Counted from the stretch's first letter, positions 1 to 6,098 are shown. The stretch: 8,166 nt of DNA from an uncultured Lachnospiraceae bacterium (GCA_910588885.1 CAJUSQ010000053.1:1-8166), one strand, 5' to 3'. A program made the numbers and translations. The notes: generated by a model not told the origin, from the sequence alone.

Positions 1-52
1 CGGAATCACTGGTTTTCAAGACCAGCTCCTTAAACCACTCGGACACCTCTCC
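1..52 (-). tRNA. tRNA-Ser (anticodon UGA), 3' part cut by window edge
   Basis: On the minus strand the 5' acceptor strand GGAGAGG begins at 52 and is followed by a D-arm (GAGTGG, then AAGGA). The anticodon stem CTGGT/ACCAG encloses the 7-base loop CTTGAAA, with anticodon TGA at 18 to 16. This reads UCA and other UCN serine codons. The variable arm, T-arm and acceptor 3' end lie before base 1, so the long class II variable arm expected of tRNA-Ser and an encoded CCA cannot be checked. The A36-A37-A38 run in the loop is the usual MiaA (i6A37) recognition pattern. Because it reads U-starting codons it is not a t6A substrate, despite the t6A genes upstream. It has its own promoter about 35 bases upstream. 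Confidence 0.95.
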
Positions 53-84
53 AAATCTTGCTGTTCTTGTCCAGCGCGAATATT

Positions 85-113
85 ATAATATCACCAATGT
101 CATTCTATGTCAA
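85..113 (-). promoter_or_regulatory. sigma-A-type promoter of tRNA-Ser
   Basis: The minus strand shows a perfect -35 TTGACA (113 to 108), a 17-base spacer, and a -10 TATTAT (90 to 85). The -10 is preceded by TG plus one base, giving an extended -10 element. A TATAAT (87 to 82) also exists but would need a 20-base spacer. Transcription would start near 78, leaving a leader of about 25 bases before the mature tRNA 5' end at 52, to be removed by RNase P. This is the best promoter in the window. Confidence 0.85.
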
Positions 114-118
114 TAGAG

Positions 119-142
119 TTTTTCATTTTTTTTCATTTTTTT
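119..142 (-). promoter_or_regulatory. phased A-tracts, UP-element-like, upstream of tRNA-Ser promoter
   Basis: Reading the minus strand toward the promoter, there are A-runs of 7, 8 and 5 bases separated each time by TG. Their centres are about 9 bases apart and they end five bases before the -35 box. Helically phased A-tracts here are typical of UP elements that contact the RNA polymerase alpha C-terminal domain, or of intrinsically bent DNA, and are common at stable-RNA promoters. The function is inferred from position and composition only. Confidence 0.55.
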
Positions 143-197
143 ATCGTTTTCCGTTACGGCTCTCCTGTTCACTGTAACTTCTTCATTCCAGGAGGGC

Positions 198-917
198 TTA
201 TCGGCACATAAACTGCTCCGCCACCTGCAAATCAGAGGGAGTTGTAATCTTAATATTTTCATAGGAGCCTTCCACCAGCTTTACCCTCTGGCCGGTCTTC
301 CGGAATGATAGGAACCGTTCCAAAACCATGGCATCGTCCGTTACCACGCCTTCCGGTTCTCTTTTTTCATTTCCGAACAATTCTTCGTAGGCCCAGAAAA
401 TCAGCGGATAGGAAAACGCCTGAGGCGTCTGCACCTGCCAAAGGCTGCTGCGGTTTGGGGTCCGGGTTACAAATGCATCTCCGTCTGCAATTTTTATAGT
501 ATCCTTCACAGGCATTCCGGCAATACAGGCGCCGTATTTTTGGGCCCCATCCAGCGTCCGTTCTATGATTGCCTCCGTTACGAACGGGCGGGCGCCGTCA
601 TGGATGAGCACGTAGGCGGAGCCTGCTGCCGCTTTCAGCCCTTCATAAACGGAATGACAGCGTTCCCTGCCTCCCGCAACAATTTGTTCTACTTTCCGGA
701 AACCGAACGCTTCCACAATTTCTTTCCGGCAATACGCTATTTCTTCTTGGCCTGTCACCAGGACAATCCGTGTAATGTCACTTTCTTCAAATGCTTTCAG
801 GGAATAGTAAAGCACCGGCCTGCCTTTTAACAGCAGATACTGCTTCTGAACCGGGGCATTCATCCGTTTCCCCTGGCCTGCCGCAAGAACAATCGCTGTC
901 GTGATCACTTCATTCAT
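198..917 (-). CDS. ispD: 2-C-methyl-D-erythritol 4-phosphate cytidylyltransferase
   Basis: A cytosolic enzyme of the MEP isoprenoid pathway that joins CTP and MEP to give CDP-ME and pyrophosphate. The 239 aa match the usual length of about 230. The N-terminal nucleotide-binding loop LAAGQGKRM (11-19) supplies R18, and K25 follows in QKQY. IHDGARP (105-111) carries the metal-binding D107, PVKDTIK is at 136-142, TPNRSSLWQVQTPQAF spans 153-168, VTDDA (192-196) is in the VTDEA-type motif position, and NIKITTPSDL (221-230) carries the catalytic lysine K223. These all fit IspD rather than other sugar-nucleotide transferases. The ATG directly abuts the tsaD stop codon, and its Shine-Dalgarno GGGAGA lies inside the last tsaD codons, so translation is probably coupled. 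It is the last gene of the operon; no clear intrinsic terminator follows before the tRNA-Ser promoter. A separate ispF is not seen here. Confidence 0.96.
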   Translation of the reverse strand: MNEVITTAIVLAAGQGKRMNAPVQKQYLLLKGRPVLYYSLKAFEESDITRIVLVTGQEEIAYCRKEIVEAFGFRKVEQIVAGGRERCHSVYEGLKAAAGSAYVLIHDGARPFVTEAIIERTLDGAQKYGACIAGMPVKDTIKIADGDAFVTRTPNRSSLWQVQTPQAFSYPLIFWAYEELFGNEKREPEGVVTDDAMVLERFLSFRKTGQRVKLVEGSYENIKITTPSDLQVAEQFMCR

Positions 918-1964
918 TTATCTTTCTCCCAACTTCAAATTCGGTACGGCATTCAAATCCCAGCCATGCCGCACTCCCGCTTTGAACTCATAATAAGCAG
1001 CCGCTCCAATCATCGCCGCATTGTCCGTACAGAGTACGGGTGACGGATGGTAAAAGCGGATGCCTTTTTTCTCACAGGCCGCCTTCATTCCGTTGCGCAG
1101 GGTGGCATTGGATGCAACCCCTCCTGCAATGGCAAACCGTTCCAGTCCAAATTCCTCCATTGCCATGCCCGCATGCTCAATCAGCACCTGTGTTACCGCC
1201 TTTTGAAAGGAAGCCGCAATATCCGCTGCCACAATGGTTTCATTTTTCATCCTGCACCCGTTGATGTAATTCAATACTGCGGATTTTACTCCGCTGAAAC
1301 TGAAATCATAGGGATTGTCCGCTACTTTTGCTTTTGGAAACACAACGGCATCCGGATCCCCCTGTTTGGACAGCTGTTCAATCTTCGGGCCTCCCGGATA
1401 GCCAAGGCCGATGGCTCTTGCTACTTTGTCAAATGCTTCTCCGGCCGCATCATCCCTGGTCCTTCCCAGAATCTCATACACGCCGTAATCATTTACCTTC
1501 ACCAGATGGGTATGGCCGCCGGACACCACCAGGCACAAGAAGGGCGGCTCCAAATCCGGATTTTCAATGTAATTGGCGCTGATATGGCCTTCAATATGGT
1601 GAATGCCAAGCAGGGGCTTTTTCGCGGCATAACTGATCGCTTTTGCCTCGGCAACCCCTACCAAAAGGGCGCCGACCAGTCCCGGCCCATAAGTAACCGC
1701 AACTGCATCCACATCTTTCAGCTGCATTTTTGCCTGGCTTAACGCTTCTTCAATTACCTGATTGATCTTTTCAATATGTTTCCGGGACGCAATTTCAGGC
1801 ACCACGCCGCCGTAGAGCTTATGCAGTTCAATCTGAGAGGATATGACATTGGACAATACCGTCCGGCCGTTTTTTACAACAGCGGCAGCCGTTTCGTCGC
1901 AGGAGCTTTCAATTGCCAGTATCGTAACATCTTCTTTTCCTTCTAATTCCGCGTTTCTCTCCAT
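918..1964 (-). CDS. tsaD: tRNA N6-threonylcarbamoyladenosine transferase TsaD
   Basis: Catalytic subunit that transfers the threonylcarbamoyl group from TC-AMP to A37 of ANN-decoding tRNAs, together with TsaB and TsaE. At 348 aa it has the normal family length (about 340). ESSCDET (19-25) is the N-terminal ASKHA phosphate loop. HHIEGH gives the metal ligands H123 and H127, with D314 in CTDNAAMIG as the third. TYGPGLVGAL (91-100), SGGHTHL (148-154), GEAFDK (175-180), FSFSGVKSA (221-229) and the adenosine-site loop AGGVASN (280-286) are all present. The frame stays open upstream, but ATG 1964 was chosen because AGGAAGGGAAGGGA precedes it at the right spacing. An alternative ATG at 1982 overlaps the upstream stop codon (ATGA) but has no good Shine-Dalgarno. 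The gene abuts ispD. Confidence 0.97.
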   Translation of the reverse strand: MERNAELEGKEDVTILAIESSCDETAAAVVKNGRTVLSNVISSQIELHKLYGGVVPEIASRKHIEKINQVIEEALSQAKMQLKDVDAVAVTYGPGLVGALLVGVAEAKAISYAAKKPLLGIHHIEGHISANYIENPDLEPPFLCLVVSGGHTHLVKVNDYGVYEILGRTRDDAAGEAFDKVARAIGLGYPGGPKIEQLSKQGDPDAVVFPKAKVADNPYDFSFSGVKSAVLNYINGCRMKNETIVAADIAASFQKAVTQVLIEHAGMAMEEFGLERFAIAGGVASNATLRNGMKAACEKKGIRFYHPSPVLCTDNAAMIGAAAYYEFKAGVRHGWDLNAVPNLKLGER

Positions 1965-1978
1965 GTCCCTTCCCTTCC

Positions 1979-2527
1979 TCATGGTTTGTAATAGCCAAGA
2001 ATTTTCCACCGGCCCTGACCGTCTTTTCGTAAAATATACATCTGCCCGGTGCGGCCCGACCCGTCCTTCCCTTCTATATAATAAGAGGATTCCACATATG
2101 CGCATTCCACGCCGTTCACTTCCTTGCGTTCCACATCCCTGCTGGCAGAAAGGGTACAGCTGATAATCCGTTTCCCTTCTTCTTTATATTCATTTAGATC
2201 CGCCGTAAGGCCGGAAAGATAATTCCCTTCCGGATTCTGTGCCAAAAGCTCCTCGTCCATCAGCTTCTGCACCTGGCCGCCAAGCTTTTGAACCTCTTCC
2301 TCTGTCAGCTTTTCTTCGCTGTAAAGGGTAAGCAGGATACGGTTGTAAAATTTAATTACCTCCCGCGGCGTGGTGGGATATGAGCTGTCCAGGTCTTTGC
2401 TGATCAGCTGTGCTTTCTCCGAAGGTATACTTTCTTTTTCTCCGGAATAATTGGATAAATAAAAATAATATCCCACACAAAGGCCCGCACAAACAACAAA
2501 AATAATGATTCCACGCATTTTTTTCAT
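1979..2527 (-). CDS. membrane-anchored protein of unknown function (possibly DUF6715-like)
   Basis: Not firmly recognised. The 182-aa product starts with a lysine-rich MKKMRG followed by one hydrophobic segment (about 6-25) ending in tyrosines. It has no typical lipobox, so it is probably an N-terminally anchored protein with an extracytoplasmic domain. A helical, acidic middle (about 52-115, with TPREVIKFYNRIL at 53-65) precedes a beta-rich end (about 118-182) that finishes RWKILGYYKP. This layout resembles NTF2-like or small secreted domains. From memory it is like the Lachnospiraceae DUF6715 family, but I could not check this. The start is fixed by a strong AAGGAGGGG eight bases upstream of ATG 2527; the frame also runs open into the rnz gene, which is not meaningful. 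It lies 29 bases after rnz, and its TGA sits 14 bases before the tsaD start, so it is cotranscribed with them. Confidence 0.8.
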   Translation of the reverse strand: MKKMRGIIIFVVCAGLCVGYYFYLSNYSGEKESIPSEKAQLISKDLDSSYPTTPREVIKFYNRILLTLYSEEKLTEEEVQKLGGQVQKLMDEELLAQNPEGNYLSGLTADLNEYKEEGKRIISCTLSASRDVERKEVNGVECAYVESSYYIEGKDGSGRTGQMYILRKDGQGRWKILGYYKP

Positions 2528-2556
2528 AGAAATATCCCCTCCTTCTTTTTTGCCAT

Positions 2557-3468
2557 CTACGTTTCTTCGAACTCCAGTTCGATACTCTTTCCGTCCTTGC
2601 CAAGCACCGCCTGCGGAAAAATCTTCTGTACCTTGGGCATGTAATCCTCGGCCCGAACCAGGGAAGGGCTGAAATGGGTCAGCCACAGCTGCTTTGCCTG
2701 CGCTTCCCGGGCCAGCTTCGCCGCTTCATAAAACGTCATATGTTTGTATTGCTTGGCCTTTTCTTCCTTTTCTTTCTCGGCATACATTCCTTCGCAGATA
2801 AACAGATCCGCCCCGGCCGCATGGGCCGCAATGGACTGAGTGGGCCTAGTATCCGTACAATAAGTGACCTTAATCCCTTTACGGGGCGGCCCCATCACCA
2901 TGTCCGGCGTATACCGGTTCCCGTTTTCCTCCAGTTCCATCCCCTTCTGCAGGCGGTTCCAGCACTGCTTCGGAATATTCAAAGCTTCCGCTTTTTCCAC
3001 CAGAAAACGCCCTGCCCGGGCAATCTCAAGCGTATAACCGTAGCAGGGAACATTATGGTTTACTTTAAAGGCCGTAATTTCATAACCCTTGATCGAAAAG
3101 TGTTCTTCCGGCTGTGTCAGCTCCCGGTATTCAATGGGAAACGGCAGCTCCGGCGCAATGACGCGCAGGGCGTTCACCACTCGTTCCAGCCCTTTGGGGC
3201 CTATCATAATCAGGGGTTCCGTGCGCTCCGCATTGCCCATTGTCAGCAGAATCCCGGGAAGGCCGCTGATATGGTCCGCATGGTAGTGGGTAAAACACAT
3301 AAGGTCAATCGGCTTAAAGCTCCATCCCTTCTCTTTCACTGCAATCTGGGTCCCTTCCCCACAGTCAATCATAAGACTGGTTCCGTTGTATCTTGTCATC
3401 AGGGAAGTCAGCCATCGGCGGGGCAGGGGCATCATTCCCCCGGTTCCCAGCAAACAAACATCTAACAT
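2557..3468 (-). CDS. rnz: ribonuclease Z
   Basis: Metallo-beta-lactamase-fold endonuclease (tRNase Z) that cuts precursor tRNA just after the discriminator base when no CCA is encoded. At 303 aa it matches the short bacterial form (about 307). Numbered from ATG 3468, THYHADH gives H61, H63, D65 and H66. VNHNV gives H138, TDTRPT gives the bridging D206, and THFSPS gives H265, completing the two-zinc site. H243 in KHMTF is the conserved general-acid position. The segment from about 145 to 200, with GPPRKG, fits the tRNA-binding exosite region. ATG 3468 has AAAGGA upstream. An in-frame GTG at 3483 overlaps the stop of the preceding gene (GTGA) and would add five residues, so a coupled GTG start cannot be excluded. 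The neighbours tsaB, tsaE and tsaD fit a tRNA-maturation role. Confidence 0.93.
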   Translation of the reverse strand: MLDVCLLGTGGMMPLPRRWLTSLMTRYNGTSLMIDCGEGTQIAVKEKGWSFKPIDLMCFTHYHADHISGLPGILLTMGNAERTEPLIMIGPKGLERVVNALRVIAPELPFPIEYRELTQPEEHFSIKGYEITAFKVNHNVPCYGYTLEIARAGRFLVEKAEALNIPKQCWNRLQKGMELEENGNRYTPDMVMGPPRKGIKVTYCTDTRPTQSIAAHAAGADLFICEGMYAEKEKEEKAKQYKHMTFYEAAKLAREAQAKQLWLTHFSPSLVRAEDYMPKVQKIFPQAVLGKDGKSIELEFEET

Positions 3469-3479
3469 ATTTTTTCCTT

Positions 3480-3698
3480 TCACATAAGCTCCGTAACCTC
3501 CACGGAGCGTACCGGATGCAGAAATGCTCCGGTGATTTTGTCATAGCACTCTTCGCAAAGACAGAATTCCTGTATTTCTCCGTCTTTTCTTGAAAAATAT
3601 CCCCATTCCTTCCGGATATGCAGATAATCCTGCACGGGAATTTCCTGTTTCATTTCGATTTCCCTGCCGCAGCAGTTACAAATAATTTTTTGATCCAT
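3480..3698 (-). CDS. 72-aa zinc-ribbon-like protein of unknown function
   Basis: Small protein I do not recognise by name. It has two cysteine knuckles, C7-N-C-C10 near the N terminus (CNCCGRE) and C46-L-C48-E-E-C51 (CLCEEC), separated by about 35 residues. A four-cysteine zinc ribbon using C7, C10, C48 and C51 is the simplest reading; C9 and C46 are spare. The middle (DYLHIRKEWGYFSRKDG, 24-40) is basic and aromatic. No membrane segment or signal is seen. It has a textbook AGGAGG seven bases before ATG 3698. Its TGA lies just before the rnz start and overlaps an in-frame GTG of rnz, so the two are probably translated together. A nucleic-acid or protein-binding accessory role next to RNase Z is possible but only a guess from position. 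Confidence 0.8.
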   Translation of the reverse strand: MDQKIICNCCGREIEMKQEIPVQDYLHIRKEWGYFSRKDGEIQEFCLCEECYDKITGAFLHPVRSVEVTELM

Positions 3699-3797
3699 AC
3701 TGATTCCTCCTGCTTCCTTTATCGTTCGGTATATGGTACGAATGACCTACCTGCAGCTTTATTATAGGATGCAAAAGAGACCAGGGTATAGTGGGAA

Positions 3798-4247
3798 TTA
3801 CTGGCTAAGCTGCATGACATAGCCATCTTCCCGGGGAGATTCATAAAATCCCTTCCGGATTCCGCAGATGGAAAAGCCCAGGCTCTCATACAGGCGGATG
3901 GCCGCTTCATTGGATACCCGCACTTCCAAAATCACGTTCCGGATTCCCGCTTCGGCTGCTTCTGCCAAAAGACGCTCCAGAAGCCGTGTTCCGACCTGCT
4001 GCCGGCGCATTTTTGCATCTACGGCCACGTTGGTAATTTCCCCTTCGTCCGCCGCACAGTACATGCCGCAGTAGCCAAGAATTTCAGAGTCCTTCTCCGC
4101 TGCCAGAAAAATATTCCGCGGTTCCGCCATTGCGTCTAAGAACCCCCGGCTGCTCCAGGGCCTGGTAAAAATCTGCCGCTCCAATTCCGCAGCTGCAACG
4201 GCATCCTCCGGCTCCATCCTTCTTATCGTTATTTTATTCACAATCAT
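3798..4247 (-). CDS. rimI: ribosomal protein S18 N-alpha-acetyltransferase RimI
   Basis: GNAT-family acetyltransferase that acetylates the N-terminal alanine of ribosomal protein S18 in well-studied bacteria. At 149 aa it is normal for RimI. The acetyl-CoA signature is seen as EITNVAVDAKMRRQQVGTRL (70-89), with the Q/R-x-x-G-x loop. The catalytic pair expected for RimI is present: E108 in ILEVRVSN and Y120 in RLYESLGF. The end of the fold, FYESPREDGYVM (134-145), resembles the RimI YYxxPxEDAxVM ending. Its ATG overlaps the tsaB stop (ATGA), so translation is coupled; the independent Shine-Dalgarno is weak. The order tsaE, tsaB, rimI matches ydiB-ydiC-ydiD of Bacillus subtilis, which supports RimI over a generic GNAT. 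A 99-base gap follows before the next gene. Confidence 0.93.
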   Translation of the reverse strand: MIVNKITIRRMEPEDAVAAAELERQIFTRPWSSRGFLDAMAEPRNIFLAAEKDSEILGYCGMYCAADEGEITNVAVDAKMRRQQVGTRLLERLLAEAAEAGIRNVILEVRVSNEAAIRLYESLGFSICGIRKGFYESPREDGYVMQLSQ

Positions 4248-4996
4248 TCCGGTTCCGCCTGCTTATCTTCTTCCCCGTTCATGCGCTGCTCCTCCTGGGC
4301 CTGCCGCTTTGCCCGCTCCCGTTCCGCCTGGGACATCCGCAGATAATCGGGCCTGTGCTCTGCTGCCGTCTGTACCTGCCCCCGTTCGTAGTATTGCAGG
4401 CCCAGCACCGCTATGGATGCCGCCCGCTGCTTATTCATATGGGCCGGTGCAAAGGAAAACGGCCCCCGGCAGTGTTCTCTTAGGTACTCCCGAAACACCG
4501 GAACCCCGTCTCCTAAAAATACGACTTCCCGTTCAAACTGATTCACCACATCTATGATTTCTTCTATCCCGACCGCACACTGGGGATATAATACGTTCAT
4601 TTCCGTTCCTTCAAATTCGTACAGGCCGGTATATGCCTGGTTCCGCCTTGCATCCATCAAAGGGCATACCAAATCCCTGGCTCCCCACATATTATAGGCA
4701 ATTCCGTCCACAGTAGGAATCTGAATCAAGGGCTTTTTCAAAGCCAGGCCCAGGCCCTTCGCCGTCGCAGAGCCGATCCTTAGCCCGGTAAAGGAGCCCG
4801 GGCCCCCGGCAACGGCAATGGCATCTATTTCCTCCAAGTCCAGTTCTATCATCCGGGCGATTTCATCCAGCATGGGAAGCAGTGTCTGGGAATGCGTCTT
4901 TTTATAATTTACAGTATATTCCGCCAGCAAATTTTCGTCCTCTACTACCGCTATGCCGGCGACCAGCCCTGAGCTGTCCAGCCCCAGTATTTTCAT
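4244..4996 (-). CDS. tsaB: tRNA threonylcarbamoyladenosine biosynthesis protein TsaB
   Basis: Non-catalytic ASKHA-fold partner of TsaD, forming the TsaBD heterodimer required for t6A formation in bacteria. Family motifs are LGLDSSG (4-10), THSQTLLPM (34-42), AGGPGSFTGLRIG (63-75) and PLMDARRNQAYTGLY (112-126). The end of the fold is HRPDYLR (214-220). At 250 aa it is slightly longer than the Bacillus and E. coli proteins (about 230). The excess is a highly charged, glutamine- and glutamate-rich tail (about 224-250), probably disordered or a short helix. The ATG overlaps the tsaE stop (ATGA) and has GGGAGGTG upstream; the gene's own stop overlaps the rimI start. This makes tsaE-tsaB-rimI one coupled unit. 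Confidence 0.96.
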   Translation of the reverse strand: MKILGLDSSGLVAGIAVVEDENLLAEYTVNYKKTHSQTLLPMLDEIARMIELDLEEIDAIAVAGGPGSFTGLRIGSATAKGLGLALKKPLIQIPTVDGIAYNMWGARDLVCPLMDARRNQAYTGLYEFEGTEMNVLYPQCAVGIEEIIDVVNQFEREVVFLGDGVPVFREYLREHCRGPFSFAPAHMNKQRAASIAVLGLQYYERGQVQTAAEHRPDYLRMSQAERERAKRQAQEEQRMNGEEDKQAEPE

Positions 4997-5433
4997 ATTC
5001 CCACCTCCCTGATTGTAACCTTCCGATAATCAAACCCCTGCTCCGGGTCCTTTTCAATCCGGATCTCCCGGTAGGTTTCCGGAAGCAGCTCTTCTATGCG
5101 GCAACCCCACTCCACCAAAGACAGGCCGTCCCCATAAAAACAATCCTCATAGCCGATTTCTTCCATTTCTTCCAAATCCCCAATGCGGTATACGTCAAAA
5201 TGGTAAAACGGCATCCGCCCCTGTTCGTAGACTTGTACAATTGTAAAGGTCGGGCTGGAAACCGGCTCCGTAATCCCAAGCCCCCTGGCCATTCCCTGGG
5301 TAAAAACCGTCTTCCCCACGCCCAGATCCCCAATCAGCGAATAGACCTCTCCCGGCTTTGCCGCCCGGCCCATTTCTTCTCCCAGGGCAAAGGTTTCTTC
5401 CGGTGAAAACGTTTCCAGTTCTTTTATTTTCAT
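4993..5433 (-). CDS. tsaE: tRNA threonylcarbamoyladenosine biosynthesis ATPase TsaE
   Basis: P-loop ATPase that binds the TsaBD complex and is needed for repeated rounds of t6A synthesis. At 146 aa it is normal for the family (about 150). The Walker A motif is GDLGVGKT (35-42), reached through the usual GEVYSLIG strand. SPTFTIVQVYE (60-70) is the switch region, YHFDVYRI (77-84) carries the conserved aspartate, and LVEWG (106-110) is the diagnostic motif near the C terminus. ATG 5433 is preceded by AAGGAAGAA at workable spacing. It follows the YcxB-like gene by 24 bases and overlaps tsaB by four, so it sits second in the operon driven from the promoter at 5988-6016. Confidence 0.96.
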   Translation of the reverse strand: MKIKELETFSPEETFALGEEMGRAAKPGEVYSLIGDLGVGKTVFTQGMARGLGITEPVSSPTFTIVQVYEQGRMPFYHFDVYRIGDLEEMEEIGYEDCFYGDGLSLVEWGCRIEELLPETYREIRIEKDPEQGFDYRKVTIREVGI

Positions 5434-5457
5434 AACAATTCTTCCTTATGCATAGTT

Positions 5458-5955
5458 TTATTTCAGCCTCAGGCGGTATTTTTCCAGCTTCCGGCCTGCC
5501 AGCGCCTTGATCTCTCCATACCGGCCTCCCAGCTGTGCCAGGGGGATCACATAGGCATTGACGCGGCTGCTGTAGATCAGCAGGTTGCTTTTGGTGGAGA
5601 TCATTTTATAAATCATATTCCATTCCAGATCCCCGGTCTGATCGTTGACCGCCACATGTATCCCCTTTTCATCCAGGCTGTAATGCAGGGTTTCTTTCAG
5701 CACCGGGGACACCAGCATCTGCCGCTTGGAGCGCATCCACAGGCTTACCGGCATGTACACCAGAAAAAGGACCCCAAATAGGATATAAAGCATGGTATAG
5801 ACCGTCTCCACCTTCCCATAGGTCAGCGCCGCTACCGCCAAAACCCCAATTCCGATGACGGTGGCAAAAATCCCCTGAAACCCGGTATAGGCATGATGCA
5901 TATTAAAACGGTACATGTCCTTTGCAGTAATTTTAATATCAAATTCGATTGGCAT
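5458..5955 (-). CDS. YcxB-like two-TM membrane protein
   Basis: 165-aa protein with a short polar N terminus (IEFDIKITAKDMYRFNMHH, 3-21) and two adjacent hydrophobic helices (about 27-46 and 52-73). A soluble C-terminal domain follows from about 80. The C-terminal pattern fits the YcxB-like family: HYSLDEKGI at 91-99, W112, then LLIYSS (125-130) and AYVIPL (134-139). The family's function is unknown; a membrane-stress or signalling role is not shown by anything here. ATG 5955 has a strong AAGGAG nine bases upstream. It is the first gene after a good promoter, about 26 bases from the predicted transcript start, and is followed within 24 bases by tsaE. It is therefore probably cotranscribed with the t6A genes, though no functional link is evident. 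Confidence 0.82.
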   Translation of the reverse strand: MPIEFDIKITAKDMYRFNMHHAYTGFQGIFATVIGIGVLAVAALTYGKVETVYTMLYILFGVLFLVYMPVSLWMRSKRQMLVSPVLKETLHYSLDEKGIHVAVNDQTGDLEWNMIYKMISTKSNLLIYSSRVNAYVIPLAQLGGRYGEIKALAGRKLEKYRLRLK

Positions 5956-5987
5956 ATTTTCTGCTCCTTCGTTTTTGCTATTTTTAC

Positions 5988-6016
5988 ATTATACCTGTTT
6001 CTTTTCTTTATCTCAA
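5988..6016 (-). promoter_or_regulatory. sigma-A-type promoter of the ycxB-like/tsa/rnz/ispD operon
   Basis: The minus strand shows -35 TTGAGA (6016 to 6011), an exact 17-base spacer, and a perfect -10 TATAAT (5993 to 5988). Transcription would begin near 5981, about 26 bases before the ATG of the YcxB-like gene, leaving room only for its ribosome binding site. It lies directly downstream of the riboflavin terminator, so it is well placed to drive the next nine genes. No comparable promoter is seen inside the operon. Confidence 0.8.
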
Positions 6017-6018
6017 GT

Positions 6019-6035
6019 AGGAAATAAAAATTCCT
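6019..6035. repeat. 17-bp inverted repeat abutting the -35 box
   Basis: AGGAA (6019-6023) and TTCCT (6031-6035) form a perfect five-base dyad around an AT-rich seven-base centre, ending three bases upstream of the -35 box. It could be an operator for a dimeric regulator or an AT-rich polymerase contact, or chance. The arms are too short to decide. Confidence 0.3.
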
Positions 6036-6098
6036 GTGCCCCAAACCGTTCCCCGAAGGGTTTTTCCCCCGGTACGCCCTCAAAGGGCCATTTCCGGC

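Noticed and set aside
1..52. tRNA-Ser as an integration (att) site for a mobile element
   Set aside because: The 3' half, where att cores normally lie, is outside the window. There is no integrase or tRNA-fragment repeat in view.
1047..1742. 231-codon open frame on the plus strand opposite tsaD
   Set aside because: Shadow of the strongly conserved tsaD gene; cysteine- and histidine-rich nonsense composition.
2674..3465. 263-codon open frame on the plus strand opposite rnz
   Set aside because: It lies entirely antisense to a gene with a full set of RNase Z catalytic residues. Its translation is low-complexity and resembles no family, as expected for a shadow frame.
3761..3766. TATAAT on the minus strand in the 99-base gap after rimI, a possible internal promoter for the zinc-ribbon/rnz/tsaD/ispD part
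   Set aside because: No acceptable -35 box at 16-18 bases (ATACCC at 17) and no extended -10 TG. The gap is long enough for a promoter, but this evidence is too weak.
3719..3910. 63-codon minus-strand frame overlapping the end of rimI and the following gap
   Set aside because: Mostly an alternative frame of rimI, with no Shine-Dalgarno and no recognisable motif.
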